DNA of 64,000 bases from Costus lasius (taxonomy: Eukaryota; Streptophyta; Magnoliopsida; Zingiberales; Costaceae): assembly GCA_027563935.2 (NCBI GenBank), contig CM050449.1, positions 53,337,949 to 53,401,948 on the forward strand. Reading direction: 5' to 3'. The notes beneath the pieces are model-generated. The model worked only from the letters and a program-made list of their open reading frames with translations. It had not been told where the DNA came from and did not search any database. This document shows positions 21,898 through 33,747 of this stretch, in pieces (position 1 is the stretch's first letter; every line of letters starts with the position of its first letter). A program made the position numbers and the translations under genes.

Positions 21898-23652
21898 CTA
21901 GCTGTGTTTGTTTTCTTCTCCACCTCTCTTGCCGTCATCAGCTGTTTTCTCCCTGATTTCTAATTTTTTTTTTCTCAGCTTTATGATCTTAACCATCTGC
22001 TACAAAAAAAATTAGTTTTTATCTTGACATCACAACTCAAGTTCTCATTTCATTGTACATAAGTTTTTTCCGTATCCTTGTACATGGAACCAATAAAAAA
22101 TTCTATCTTTATTTTTTTCTACACTAGTGTCGTGAAGCGCAATTTAAGTTCATAAGCACCTTAGCCTGTGCGTTTTGAACTGTTTGAGGTCTTGTAGATA
22201 TAAAATGGATCAAGCAATGTGGAAACCTGTAAGTTATTGACTTTTATTTGGAGGCTTGTGATTTAGCTATTACATGTTACTCATTTAATTAGAGTATGAG
22301 ACTGTTAAGCTATAATACCTTGAATAACAGTATAAATTCCTTGTTTTTTGATGTGCAATAGAATTCATTCATTTCAGGCTGAACATCACCTCAACATCTC
22401 TACTAGTTGATGCTGTTATCATCTCATAGTTGTTGTATCATCTCATAGTTGAACAATAGCACCAGAACATAAATACAGAGCTAGTAGGTAAGCAAAACTA
22501 TTACTTTTGAGATTACAGATTAGATAAACTTGTCAATTCTATTTCAACTTACTTATTGTTGTTGGTATTCCATGTTTTCCTTTCCTATTTTTGTGTGATT
22601 GTTTTGAAAGATTATAAAATTACAAGAGTGGATGTCCTGAATTTACCGGGTTATTTTGCCAAGTTACTTGGAGAGATATTTGAATGCTATCTTGGGTTAA
22701 CAGGGCAAAGGAATCTTCATCATTAGTGGTATAAAATGTTCTTATTGTGTCACCAAATAGTCAAGTTATTGCTTTATGTTTAGTGGACTACTACAAATCC
22801 ATCAAATAACTTGTGTGTTTGATCTTCTTTCTCATAAGAGATTTAAGTGTTCTTATTCTTTCCCTAATGTGTGTTTGATCTTCTTTCTCTTAAGAGATTT
22901 AAGTGTTCTTATTATTTCCCTAAATAAAAAAGTAATTCCTGTAGATTTATTAGAATATTCACTTCATTTTACAACTTGAAACAATGACACCTTGTTGGTG
23001 AGTCAGTAACATTATCCCTGATGATGTTCCTCAGTACTTCCCTCAAACAAACTTTTACAAATATTTATGCTCTTTATAACTAATCAAACTACTACTTGTT
23101 CTTCATTGTTTACCTTTATTCAACTGAATTTCAATCATCATATTCCAAGCATGAAAATCTACAACCTACTAGTGATGTAATGCCCTATGTATGTAGTTAT
23201 TGTATATTTCTATTTATGCCAATGTTTTGATCTTCATAACCTGTTGTGCTGTGAGATGTTTGTGTGTTAACCAATAACCACAAAATGTGCTTATTTGAGC
23301 TCAGTGTATTGTAGTTTTATTGGTATTTCTTATAGAACTATCATATTCATTAATTTAATTCTTATGTAAAAGCAATCTTCTGCTCCTAACTCCTTAGGCT
23401 AGTATAAGAATATTGGGCCTTTATTATTCATCAAGATTGTTCTTTTTAATGATCTTTCTCTTATGAAGCAATGTTCTTTTTAAGCAAGTTTTACTTTTTC
23501 AGTGATGAATGCAGTTGAAATGAACTTGGTTTTTTTAAATTAGTTTAGCATTATTTTAGTCTTAGAGTAAAACTAGAACAAACATGAAATTTCTTTCCAC
23601 TTTGGTATCATTAGTTAAAATTTAACATAGTGGTATATTTATGTGAAAATAG
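21898..23652. other. AT-rich region upstream of the Harbinger genes
   Basis: No gene is supported. It holds a direct repeat of a 56-bp unit (22813-22868 and 22869-22924, GTGTGTTTGATCTTC). It probably includes the promoter and 5' untranslated region of the Myb-like gene. I found no left inverted terminus of the Harbinger element here. Confidence 0.5.
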
Positions 23653-24586
23653 ATGGCACAAAGTTCACAAGCAACCACCAAAAATGTCAAAGCCGTGTGG
23701 AATGTACCTACAACACTCATATATTGTGATGTATGTATTGCTGCAATTGATAAAAACTTACGGCCTCGATCTCATTTCTCAACGCAAGGGTGGAAATTTG
23801 TGTTAGAAAATTTTCAAAAACTCAGTGGTTTGAAGTACGATAAAGTAAAACTGAAAAATAGATGGGATCAAATGAAAGCTGATTGGAAACTTTGGAAAGA
23901 GTTGAAGGGAAAAGAAACCGGGTTAGGATGGAATTCAAGACTAGAAACTATAGATGCTACACCTGAATGGTGGGCTTCTAAGATTGCGGTATGCATTTAA
24001 TTTTTAATGTTCTTTAATATTGTTATAATCAATAATATGATTATTATTTCTAATTTAATTGTAGATAAACAAAGACTATGCAAAGTTTCGAAAGAAGGGT
24101 ATTCATCCTGATATCGAGACAAAAAATGATCTCATGTTTGGAAGTACCATAGCTACTGGTGATCAAGTTTATACACCTGCTATAAACAATGAGAATGAGA
24201 TCCCTGACGACTTGCAAGCACATGCTGAAAGTAATAACCAAGTGGATGAATGCAATGAGCCAAGACATGTTGAACCAATCAGTAGTAAAACAAGTGGTAA
24301 AAGAAAATGTAGAATTGCATCTACAGTGAGGGATGATTTACATTCATTAGCAACATCCATAGAACAAAGGGTTGCTATTGAGACCAAGCTTGTAGACCCT
24401 CTAGGATGCAGTATTGAGGACATTATAGCAGATGTCAGCTCTAATCCATAAATTGAAGCTGATCCAGACCTCTTCTTTTTTGCAACATCCATATTCAGAG
24501 ACAAAACAAATAGAGTGATGTGGAAAGCAATGAAAACACCTGAAAAAAAATTAGGATTCTTAAAATATCTATATGCACGCCAGTGA
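23653..24586 (+). pseudogene. PIF/Harbinger Myb/SANT-like protein gene
   Basis: This is the second gene of PIF/Harbinger transposons: a nuclear trihelix (Myb/SANT-like) protein thought to bind the element and help the transposase. Exon 1 is 23653-23988 (TTKNVKAVWNVPTT, GWKFVLENFQKLSG, KLKNRWDQMKADWKLWKEL). A 76-bp intron with GT and AG ends follows (23989-24064), then exon 2 from 24065 (INKDYAKFRKKGI). The frame meets TAA at 24449-24451, giving a 240-residue product. The same frame then continues with family-like text (DLFFFATSIFRDKTNR, KKLGFLKYLYARQ) to TGA at 24584-24586. The TAA is thus probably a recent nonsense change (CAA to TAA is likely) that removes the conserved C-terminus. It lies upstream of the transposase on the same strand. 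Confidence 0.8.
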
Positions 24587-24690
24587 AGACATCTTGCTCT
24601 ATTTTAAGGGACTACTTTTAAGGGACTACTGTAAAACATTATCAATGATTTCCTAGTACTTGTTACTTGTGTTGTAATGTTATTGTGTTG

Positions 24691-25155
24691 TTATGTTGTA
24701 TTGCTAGTTGTGAACTATTGAACTTTATGTGTTATGTTTTTATTTTAATATGAATGTATGAATGTTAAATTTTAATGTAATGTTGTATTGTTAGTTGTAA
24801 ACTATTGAACTTTATGTGTTATGTTGTATTGCTAGTTGTGAACTATTGAACTTTATGTGTTATGTTTTTATTTTAATATGAATGTATGAATGTTGAATTT
24901 TAATGTAATGTTGTATTGTTAGTTGTAAACTATTGAACTTTATGTGTTATGTTGTATTGCTAGTTGTGAACTATTGAACTTTATGTGTTATGTTTTTATT
25001 TCAATATGAATGTATGAATGTTGAATTTTAATGTAATGTTGTATTGTTAGTTGTATATTGAACTTTATGTGTAATGTTATATTGCTAGTTGTGAACTATT
25101 GAACTTTATGTGTTATGTTTTTATTTTAATATGAATGTATGAATGTTGAATTTTA
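24691..25155. repeat. 128-bp tandem repeat between the Harbinger genes
   Basis: About four copies, with TTGCTAGTTG at 24701, 24829, 24957 and 25082 (periods 128, 128 and 125). Each unit has an inner near-duplicate (GTTGTATTGCTAGTTG and GTTGTATTGTTAGTTG). It is AT-rich and non-coding. Confidence 0.85.
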
Positions 25156-25204
25156 AGGTATCCAATTACTCATTATATTTTTGTTATTTTTTTATTTTAT
25201 AGAT

Positions 25205-26564
25205 ATGGATGTTGATGATAGTGATAGTGAAATTGATGAGATAAAGTATATTGAAAATACATCAGTTGAGTTTTGGAAAACGGCTCATGTTACAATGACT
25301 ACGATAACTGACTATTTTTCAAAACACATACACAAGAAACCTTGTAAGGTATCTGATAATCATTGTATGAGTTGGATGAGAGACATTTTAGAAGGACATC
25401 CTGAAAGATGCCGAAGAATGATGAGGATGGAACAAACTGATTTCATGACTTTATGTCATGCCTTGCAAAACACATATGGTCTAAAGCCATTAAGGAATAT
25501 ATCAACAATTGAGAAGGTCGGCATATTTGTTTTTGTGTTAGCACAAGGTGCATCAAATAAACATACACAAGAAAGATTTCAACATTCAGGAGAAACAGTG
25601 AGTAGAGTTTTCAACGAAGTGTTGAAATCAGTATTGAAGTATGCAAAAATATTGATTGAACTTGCCGATAGAGAGTTTCAGGAGATTTCGCAAGAAATAT
25701 TATTTGATAATCGTTATATGCCTCATTTTAAGGTATGTTATAATTATTTATCAATTGCTACAATGCATCTAACTATTTTATCCTAATCATTTGTTTTATA
25801 ATATAGGATTGTATTGAGGCTATCAATGGTACACATGTGGATGCAATTGTTCCACTTCATGATCAGATACGGTTTACAGGAAGAAAGGGTCGACCAACCC
25901 AAAACATCTTAGCTGCTTGTTCTTTTGATATGAGGTTCACGTACGTATTGGCTAAATATGAGGGATCTGCCCATGATGCTCGCGTTTTATCATAAGCACT
26001 TAATTTGAATTTTCCAAAACCTCCTCCCGGTTAGTATGCAATTATTTTTAAATATCTTATCACATTCATATTCATTATAATTGTATGTTATAATTATATA
26101 AGTAATTTACAGGAAAGTATTACTTAGTTGACGCTGGATACTCACAAATGAATGGGTACCTTCGCCCATATAAAGGAGTGAGGTACCATCTTCAAGAGTT
26201 TCAACAAGGTCATCCACCACAAGGTCTTAAAGAACTATTCAATAAAGCACACTCTTCTCTTAGAAGCTGCATTGAACGAAGTTTTGGAGTGTGGAAAAAA
26301 AGGTGGAATATATTACGGGATATGCCATCATTTTCATATGAAACACAGGTGAAGATTGTAGTTGCATCGATGGCACTGCATAATTATATTAGAGCTACAA
26401 CCTCATCTGATCAAATATTTGAAGAAGTTGATACTGAAGTAAATTTCATGCCAGAAGATAATCACGAAGAAAATGAGGAATCTTCTGAAGTGGAAGTAAA
26501 TTCCACTCCAATAGATATGCAACCTAATCAGATTGCTTTGATTTTGATGGCATCAAACATGTAA
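25205..26564 (+). pseudogene. PIF/Harbinger transposase, spliced, inactivated
   Basis: DDE transposase of the DDE_Tnp_4 type, which cuts and pastes the element at short TA-rich targets. Exons: 25205-25732, 25807-26029 and 26113-26564, with GT-AG introns of 74 and 83 bp that keep the frame. The start ATG (MDVDDSDSEID) follows a possible splice acceptor at 25202. Exon 1 has the helical N-terminal domain (GIFVFVLAQGASNKHTQERF). Exon 2 has AINGTHVDAIVP and SAHDARVL; exon 3 has YYLVDAGY and CIERSFGVWKKRW. The first catalytic Asp, normally IDGTH, is Asn (INGTH); the second Asp (VDAGY) and Glu (IERSFG) are present. A stop TAA lies at 25993-25995 just after DARVLS. The copy should therefore be catalytically dead even if read through. 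Confidence 0.85.
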
Positions 26565-26876
26565 TTCTAATATATTTTTAAATGTATAACAGTGGTGACA
26601 TGCATTACTCTTTTATATGTGGTTTTTATTATAATATTTATTTATGTGAGTTATGTGAGTTTTTATTATAATATTTTCATTTGAGTTATATGTTTATGAG
26701 TATATTTTTAAGAATATTTGTGCTTAACAGCACAACACAGCATAAGCACCTTTTCAACCAGCACAGCATAAGCAGTTCACAAGCTGTGCAATCCAAGCAC
26801 CTTCCCTGCTTCTCCAGCCAGCAGCTTTTCAACTAGCGCTTCTTCAACTAGCAGAAGCTAGGCTAAACGGAGTCAT

Positions 26877-27744
26877 AGTCTACTGCCACAAGTATATACT
26901 TGTTACCTCTAGACGATGGAAACAGTCCCATAAAATTAATTCCCCAAACATCAAATATTTCAACTTCAAGTATAGTGGACAATGGCATCTCATTCCTCTT
27001 GTTAATATTCCCCATCCTTTGACAACTATCACAAGACAGTATAAAATCTCTTACATGTTTAAATAAAGAGGGCCAATAAAATCCGGATTGTAATACTTTA
27101 AAAACAGTCTTCTCAGTACTAGCATGCCCTCCATATGATGATTCATGACATTATAATAGTATATCCTTGATTTCTTGTTCGGGGATATATCTCCTAAATA
27201 TGCCATCTGCACATCTCCTAAAAACATAAGGATCATCCCAAAAATAGTGTTTGACATCAGCTAAAAATCTTTTCTTGCCCTGATAACTCAAATCAACAGG
27301 AAAAACATTAGCAATAAGATAATTCACTATGTCTGCATACCATGGAGCCTTAATCTGATCAATCCTCAAAAGTAGTTCCTTAGGAAAGGAATCATTGATT
27401 ATATCACCTTTATTGTCTTCTACAATAATCCTCAAAAGATGATCTACAATAAAATTTTCAGTTCCTTTCTTGTCCTTTATTTCCAAGTCAAACTTTTGTA
27501 GAAGCAAAATCCATCTAAGTAGACGCGGTTTACTGTCTTTCTTCTGCATCAAATACTTAACCACTGCATGATCAGTGTACACCACAACTTTTGAATTTAT
27601 TAAATAAGATCTAAATTTATCAAAAGCAAAAACAATAGCTAAAAGTTCCTTCTCAGTTGTGGTGTAATTCCTTTGTGTCTCATCCAAAGCTTTACTAGCA
27701 TAGTAGATCACATAAGGCTTCTTTTCCTTTCTTTGACCTAGAAC
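26877..27744 (-). pseudogene. Athila-0 Pol: RNase H and integrase N-terminal part
   Basis: Part of the minus-strand Athila-0 polyprotein. From 27744 down it encodes the gypsy RNase H ([52 protein letters not shown]). After a stop near 27151 comes the integrase zinc domain (CDSCQR) and the first core aspartate (DVWGINFMG, ILVAVDY). It breaks off at about 26877 against the Harbinger terminus; the rest of integrase is absent from the window. The start of this domain lies beyond the solo LTR, at 32353 and higher. Confidence 0.85.
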
Positions 27745-28837
27745 TGCTTTGATGACACCGAAATTCATCGTGATTTCTATGCCATTTTATTGATATTTAT
27801 ATGTCATATTCATAGACTTTGCTTGTTTTTATGCCATATTTTATCAATATCTATGGAATCTACACTCTTTTCTGTTTTTGATGATTTTCAAGTAAAAAGG
27901 CACTATTTTTAGGCATTTTCAAGCGAAATCAAATACATAGAAGGATTCCCATCATCAAGAGGAGGTCACCCAAGAAATTTCACGCAAAACGGAGCAAGTC
28001 AGCAAATTACGGTAGTGCCGTAATCCATTTTATGGTATCGTATTTTCAGACAGTACCGTAAAATCCGAGCCCTGCCGTATTTTGAAGAATTTCCTAACAT
28101 AAAGTTTTTCAGATTTTACGGCACCACCGTAAACAATATTATGGTACCATATTTTAGAACGCTTCAGAAGAGAAACTTCGCTCAATATTACGGCACTACA
28201 GTAAGAAACTACATGGGTCGTAATTGTCAAACGTTCGCGAACAGAGAGTTCAGCCAATTTTACGGCACCGTAAACCAGATTACGGTGCAGTAATTCCCGG
28301 ACGACATTAGAATAGAAGACTCGAGCGATTTTACAGCAGTGCCGTAAACTATTCCACTATCGTAATTCCTGTTCTGGACGCAACGCCCAGGTCAACTTCA
28401 ATGCCCGAATCTTGCGGAGAGGATGGCGAGCGATCCAGAACTCCAAATTGGATATTGTAAGAAGCAAAAGGGAGCTTTTGACGAGAGGAACGGACACATA
28501 CCGGAAGCCCCAATTTTCATCGACTGTGGAGGGAGAAATTGCGATTCATGCCGCCGCCTAGGGTTTCGCCGCCGCGCTCAATCCAGACGATCTCCGGCCG
28601 TGATTTTCATACTAAAGCTTCATCTGAAGGAGGAGACAACGGGCCCGAAGTTTCAAATCGAAAGGAGATCAATTGGAAGAGAAATCGAAGAAAAAGGAGT
28701 CGCCGACACTGTTCATCGACGATCTTTGCAAATTACGGCTTTGAAATACTTCATAGCCGTGCTGTATTTTCTAAACTTCTCTTTTCCTTTGATTTTTCAT
28801 CCTCTGAAACCATTACTTATTGTAATTCCTTCATGAT

Positions 28838-31494
28838 TGTCACATCCCGTTATCTTAACCCCAAAAGAGCAACACAAGTCACAAAGGAACAGGATGTTAT
28901 CACACAGGATCGATGCACATGCTAAGTAAAACCAAGTTCAGGAAAAGTCGATCTGAAAATTTTCGAGAATCCATACATAGAATCTCCACGAAACATAATT
29001 TCACAAATGTACCTGCCACCACGCAATACTTGCACTAGACATATGCAAGTCAACAGTTATATCAAAACCACATAAAATCCGTAAAATCCATAAATCACGT
29101 AAGGGTACCTGCCACCAGGCAATACTTGCACTAGACATATGCAAGTTCACATTTATATCAAATCTGATCGCAAAATACGAATCAACTCGAAATTCAAAGC
29201 AAAGCCACAATATCGATTTTATAAACTCATGGAACTAACATCAATGACCCAAACACCGAAAACAGGCCAAAGCCCTCGGTGACACAAAAATCAAAATCTC
29301 AAAACTGCCACAACCGGCAACACTGGTTCACAAAGTTTAGCCATAACCGGCCCCAGTTAACTAAACACAAATAAATCTTATACATCGCACCAGCATAGTT
29401 GTAGAGAAAATCACAATATCCATAACATACGCTAACTCAGGCAATGCGCCCCTGCTCTACACCTGAAAAGAATGAGGGGTGAGCTACACAGCCCAGTGAG
29501 TGGATAGTCTCAATCGACCATCCATAACATACACTCAAAGATACATGCAGATTATTTTAAAAATCTTTAGCAGAACATTATGTCAACATATAACTAAAAC
29601 AAAGAACAGAAAACAAAGAACAGAACTCATATAAACAATTAAATGTATAGGCATCACACAAATGTCACCCCAGAGTAACCAAAGTTCTAGAGCCATACTC
29701 TAAACCAACTAAACACACCAACCACTTAGTTGTTGTCCAGCATAAATCAAGAGTGACCCCTAGGGTCCAACCCGGCTTTGGCCTAAGCACTGGGAGAAGC
29801 CTGCAAATCACATGCAACACAAACATGGACAGTGTGTAGACTCAAGAGGTGATCCCCATCCGGTCAAGATGTGATACCTTGATCTACACCACCCCATAAC
29901 ACAAAAATCTAAAAGTCTAAGAGTGATGAAATCAAGAGGTGGCCCCTGTCCGACCAAGACATGGCACTTTGCTTCAATCACTCGTTCTCCCAAAGGGTTC
30001 CTTATCTGGACAACCACTAGACACATCTTATATATTATTTCACAATCACAAAAGTGGACTCCTAAGTGTCAACCAGACTCTAGGATAGTCATTTTCATCA
30101 CGATAATCACAACAGACAGGCTGAAACATCAACCCCTCACATATCACAAACACAGGGCTGAAATCTCCAACCCCTAATCTATCACATATAGACTATCCCC
30201 TTGAGTACACAGTTACACTTAGCCTTAGTCCTATCCATCCAATCACATCACATAACATTCGAAACTACATAATCACATAATGTATTGTAGAGTCCTTAGG
30301 TTTCATGCTGATCAGTTCGGTTTAACCTTGCTACGTTATCACCCAAGTTTCTCAAACAAGGATACATGGCCATAAATATATAACATGCTGCACATAGAGA
30401 AACAATCATGGATCCTATAACATTATTAGCATTTATCAAGGCATCCATAAAAATCAACATAGGATTAAACTTTGTATTTGTACAATCTACTTTACATAAT
30501 ACCACATGTAGCCACGGTTTCTACAATTACTAGCATATTATCCACTTAAAATTTAAACCCTAGTTAATAAGAATTTCATGCACAAGAATCACTGATTTAA
30601 AGCTACCTAAATTCCATATAAGAAATATCTTAAATTTCATGTTGCAAGATTTCATTTTTTTCATGATAGATACACCTTAGTTTCGGTTCTTAACATGGTA
30701 AAATTATCAAGAAATCAAACTTATCATCTAACACAAACAAATGGGTATAAATCGAATAAGACACCCCACTCACCTCTTATCTTGAACCGTGAACACCAAG
30801 ATGAAGTTCCCTCCAGAAACTCGTCTAAAGGCCTTGATGTTCTTAGGTAGACGCCACCAATGGAAGAGAAACGCCACCAAACACCAAAGACGCCGGCCAA
30901 GGGAAAAAGAAGAGGAAGAAGAAAATTCGTCCAAGCCTTCAAGAAATCGCCCAAGCCTTCAAGAAATCGCCCAAGCCTTCAAGAAATCGCCCAACTTCTT
31001 TGCCCTAGCCGTCCGCCCCCCCCCCCCCCCCCCCCCCCCCCCCCCTTGAATTTTCGGTTTTTAATTTTTTAAACCCGCAACTAATTAATTCGAATAGGGT
31101 TTATGAATTAACCCACTTACTGATTAATTCAAATTTTAAACCCAAAATCCATCTAACTTAAGTGTAAACCCAATAACCCATAATTAATTATTCACTTAAG
31201 CGAAAATCCAATAAGGATTTAATTAACATCCAATAAGCTCTAATTAATTAATTACTAGAGTCAAAATCCAATAAGACTTAAATTAATATCCACTAACCCT
31301 TTGCCACTAATTTATAAATAACCCCTAAAGGTTTTAGAGATAAAACTCTCCCCCATCCTAGAGTTTACAAAAACAAAACATAAGAAAAATATCACAGCCA
31401 ATGATTTTATTTAAATCAAAAAAATAAAATATCACAATCAAAGATTTAAATCAAGAATAATACTTACAAGGACTTAAGATCCTTGGATCTTACA
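28838..31494 (+). repeat. Solo LTR of a third family, nested in the Athila solo LTR
   Basis: 2657 bp beginning TGTCACATCCCGTTATC and ending GGATCTTACA, flanked by ATGAT on both sides (28833-28837 and 31495-31499). Removing it restores the Athila LTR text around CATGATGATAGCTTAAAC. The TGTCACATCC start is common in plant gypsy (Tekay/Del-like) LTRs, but the family is an inference. It has no coding region. A near-repeat of about 42 bp occurs at about 29009 and 29104 (ACCTGCCACCA, CAATACTTGCACTAGAC). Confidence 0.85.
30941..31045. repeat. 20-bp triple repeat and 30-base C run
   Basis: CCAAGCCTTCAAGAAATCGC occurs three times in a row (30941-31000). After a short gap comes an uninterrupted run of 30 C (31016-31045). 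Both are inside the nested solo LTR. The C run produces artificial proline-rich open frames. Confidence 0.9.
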
Positions 31495-32352
31495 ATGATG
31501 ATAGCTTAAACTACTTTTGGGACATAGGGGAGTAATTCACTTAATTTCTAATGACTAGATAACTACTTTTTTACTATTTCGTTGAGTTTAATCTTAATAT
31601 GATGATTTTGCTCATGTGATAATTGTGCTTAGACTCTCTATAAGTCCATGTTACTAATTATGTTTTTAGAGTTTTCGCAATGAAACTGAAAGGTGATTTG
31701 CTTGAGAACTTGGAACCCTAGAATTGCATGTTAGGATCCCTTCCTTAGGTTAGATCTAATTTGATCTGTTCTAGTAGATTAATTGCCATGATTATAACAT
31801 GAACCTATAGATCGAGTCTATTTGTCAAACGTGGAGATCTTGTGCGAAAGCAAGGATCAGCATGTTGGAGATCCATGAGTAAAACTAGTGTAGAGACTCG
31901 GATGCACGAAAGTGATCCTTGAGACTCCACTAGAGATTATCAACCTAGAATTTGGATGCACGAAAGTGATCCTTGAGTTCGTTGTTTGATGATTTACTAA
32001 TCTTCAGCGTTGGGACGAATCTTGCACGAAAGCGAAGATAAATCCCTGTGCGGATGTTTGCACGAAAGTGAAACAATCCTTTTATTAAGTAAATTACATC
32101 TTCATCATGATAAAATTGAACTGACGAAATCCTTATTCATATCTAGTCATAAAAGTTAAAGTGAACGAAACCCAAGTCCCAGCTTTTCTCTCTGATAATT
32201 CTGTTTTAGCTTCCGATTTCTATTCTCACTACTTCGATTAGCCTAGATAGTAAGAAATCAACTATTTAGTATTCGACAACATAGGTCTCTATGGGTTCGA
32301 TATCTTAATTATTACTTCGAGTATCCGTGCACTTGCGAATCACAACATGCTT

Positions 32353-33740
32353 CTACAACAAAATCACTGGCATCACACATAAGCTCAAAAGGTAATTCCC
32401 AATCAGGTGACTGCATGATAGGTGCTGTTATTAAGGCCTTCTTTAGTTCCTAAAAAGCAAACAAACAATTCTCATCAAAGTAGAATTTAGCATCTTTACA
32501 AAGTAAATCAGTGAGTGGTTTAGCAAATTTAGAAAAATCCCTGATAAAACGGCTGTAAAATCCTGCATGTCCCAAGAAGCTTCTAATCTCTTTAACCATG
32601 GCGGGTGGTGCTAGCTTCTCAATCACTTCAACTTCTGTCTTGTTGACTTCTTTCCCTCTCTCTGAAATAAGGTGCCCCAAAACTATTTCCTGCCTAACCA
32701 TGAAATGACACTTCTCCCAGTTAAGGACAACGTTAGTTTCTTCACACCTCTGCAAAACTCAAGACAAATTAGCCAAACAATCATCAAAAGAAAAGCCATA
32801 AACAGAAAAATCATCCATGAAAACATCCATAAAATCGTCAAAAAAATCAGAAAATATTGCCATCACACACCTCTGAAAAGTAGCAGGTGCATTACACAAT
32901 CCAAAAGGCATCCTTCTATACGCAAAAGTACCATATGGGCAAGTAAAGGTGGTCTTGTCTTGATCATCAGGATGAATGGGAATTTGAAAAAATCCAGAAT
33001 ATCCATCAAGAAAATAGAAATAAGAATGCTTAGCAAGTCTCTCAACCATCTAATCAATAAAAGGTAAGGGGAAGTGGTCTTTCCTAGTGGCTGCATTTAA
33101 TTTCCTATAGTCTATACACATGCACCAACTAACAACTATTCTAACAGGAATCAACTCATTATCTTTGTTTTTCATAACTGTGACACCCCCCCCCCCTTTT
33201 TAGGAACACAATGTATAGGACTTACCCACTTACTATCAGAGATAGGATAGATAATACCTGCATCAAGCAATTTCAAAACTTCCTTCTTTACAACTTCCTT
33301 CATAGACGGGTTGAGTCTTCTTTGGAAATCCACTTGTGGTTTGTGCTCATCCTCCATATGAATCATGTCCATACAAAAAGAAGGATTAATTCCTTTCAAG
33401 TCATCAATGGTATACCCAATTACCTTTCTATGAACCCTCAACTCCTTCAAGAGCAAATCAGTCTCCCTTTCATCTAATTGGGCATCAACAATAACAGGGT
33501 AAGTAGAGTCAGGACCAAGAAATTCATAGCGAAGATTATTAGGTAAAGCCTTAATTTCTACTTTTGGAATTTTCTCCTCTTCATTAAATATAGTGCAGTC
33601 AAATAAATCATGAGTTTCAGCACAAGAATCAAAATCAAAATAGGAATCATGAGAATCATCACAAGAATCAGAAGGGTCAACAAATAAGAAACCAAGATCA
33701 TAAACCACATCATCCACAGCATGAACATGTGTAGGTTATA
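32353..33740 (-). pseudogene. Athila-0 Pol: reverse transcriptase region, broken
   Basis: Minus strand, from right to left: an acidic pre-RT segment, then the RT entry (LPNNLRYEFLGPDSTYP, KWVSPIHCVPKKGG), YRKLNAATRKDHFPLPF, the palm (YFYFLDGYSGF, MPFGLCNAPATFQRC), the active site FMDDFSVYG, the thumb and connection (GHAGFYSRFIRDFSKFAKPL), and the RNase H start (ELMCDASDF). Breaks: an 11-base homopolymer (33186-33196) shifts the frame after PKKGG, TAG at 33050-33052, a stop at 32756-32758, and one at 32450-32452. Gag sequence ends only a few bases upstream of the acidic segment, so protease appears deleted. The frame continues across the solo LTR at 27744. Confidence 0.87.
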
Positions 33741-33747
33741 AGCTGTG

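Larger units (their letters stand above)
23653..26872 (+). mobile_element. PIF/Harbinger DNA transposon, left end not identified
   Basis: Two genes on one strand, Myb-like then transposase, the usual two-gene form. The right terminal region (about 26740-26872) has short AGCACC/AGCAG/AGCTT blocks and ends GCTAGGCTAAACGGAG, like Harbinger termini. Directly after it, Athila integrase sequence begins (minus strand) at about 26877. No matching left terminus (CTCCGTTTAGCC expected) was found between 21737 and 23652, so the left limit is unknown and may have been lost with the copia insertion. Confidence 0.65.
27750..32347 (+). repeat. Athila-like solo LTR, with nested insertion
   Basis: It begins TGATGACACCGAAATTC and ends GCACTTGCGAATCACAACA. 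It is flanked on both sides by TGCTT (27745-27749 and 32348-32352). Without the nested element and its duplication it is 1936 bp, close to the Athila-1 LTR (1834 bp). There is no internal region, so it is a solo LTR left by LTR-LTR recombination. Across it the RNase H reading frame of Athila-0 rejoins (FVVEA before, VLGQRK after). It contains palindromic CCGTAA units (about 27995-28375) and spaced GCACGAAAGTGA motifs (31900-32075). Confidence 0.92.

Noticed and set aside
22205..22228. Possible short first exon (ATGGATCAAGCAATGTGGAA, then GTAAGT)
   Set aside because: Eight codons with a good donor, but no way to link it to the Myb-like gene from sequence alone.
28423..28925. Open frames of 128 and 137 codons in the Athila solo LTR
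   Set aside because: They cross the boundary of a nested insertion at 28838 and have no counterpart product in the other Athila LTRs.
30789..31072. Proline-rich frames around the C run
   Set aside because: Created by the homopolymer and the 20-bp repeat inside a solo LTR.
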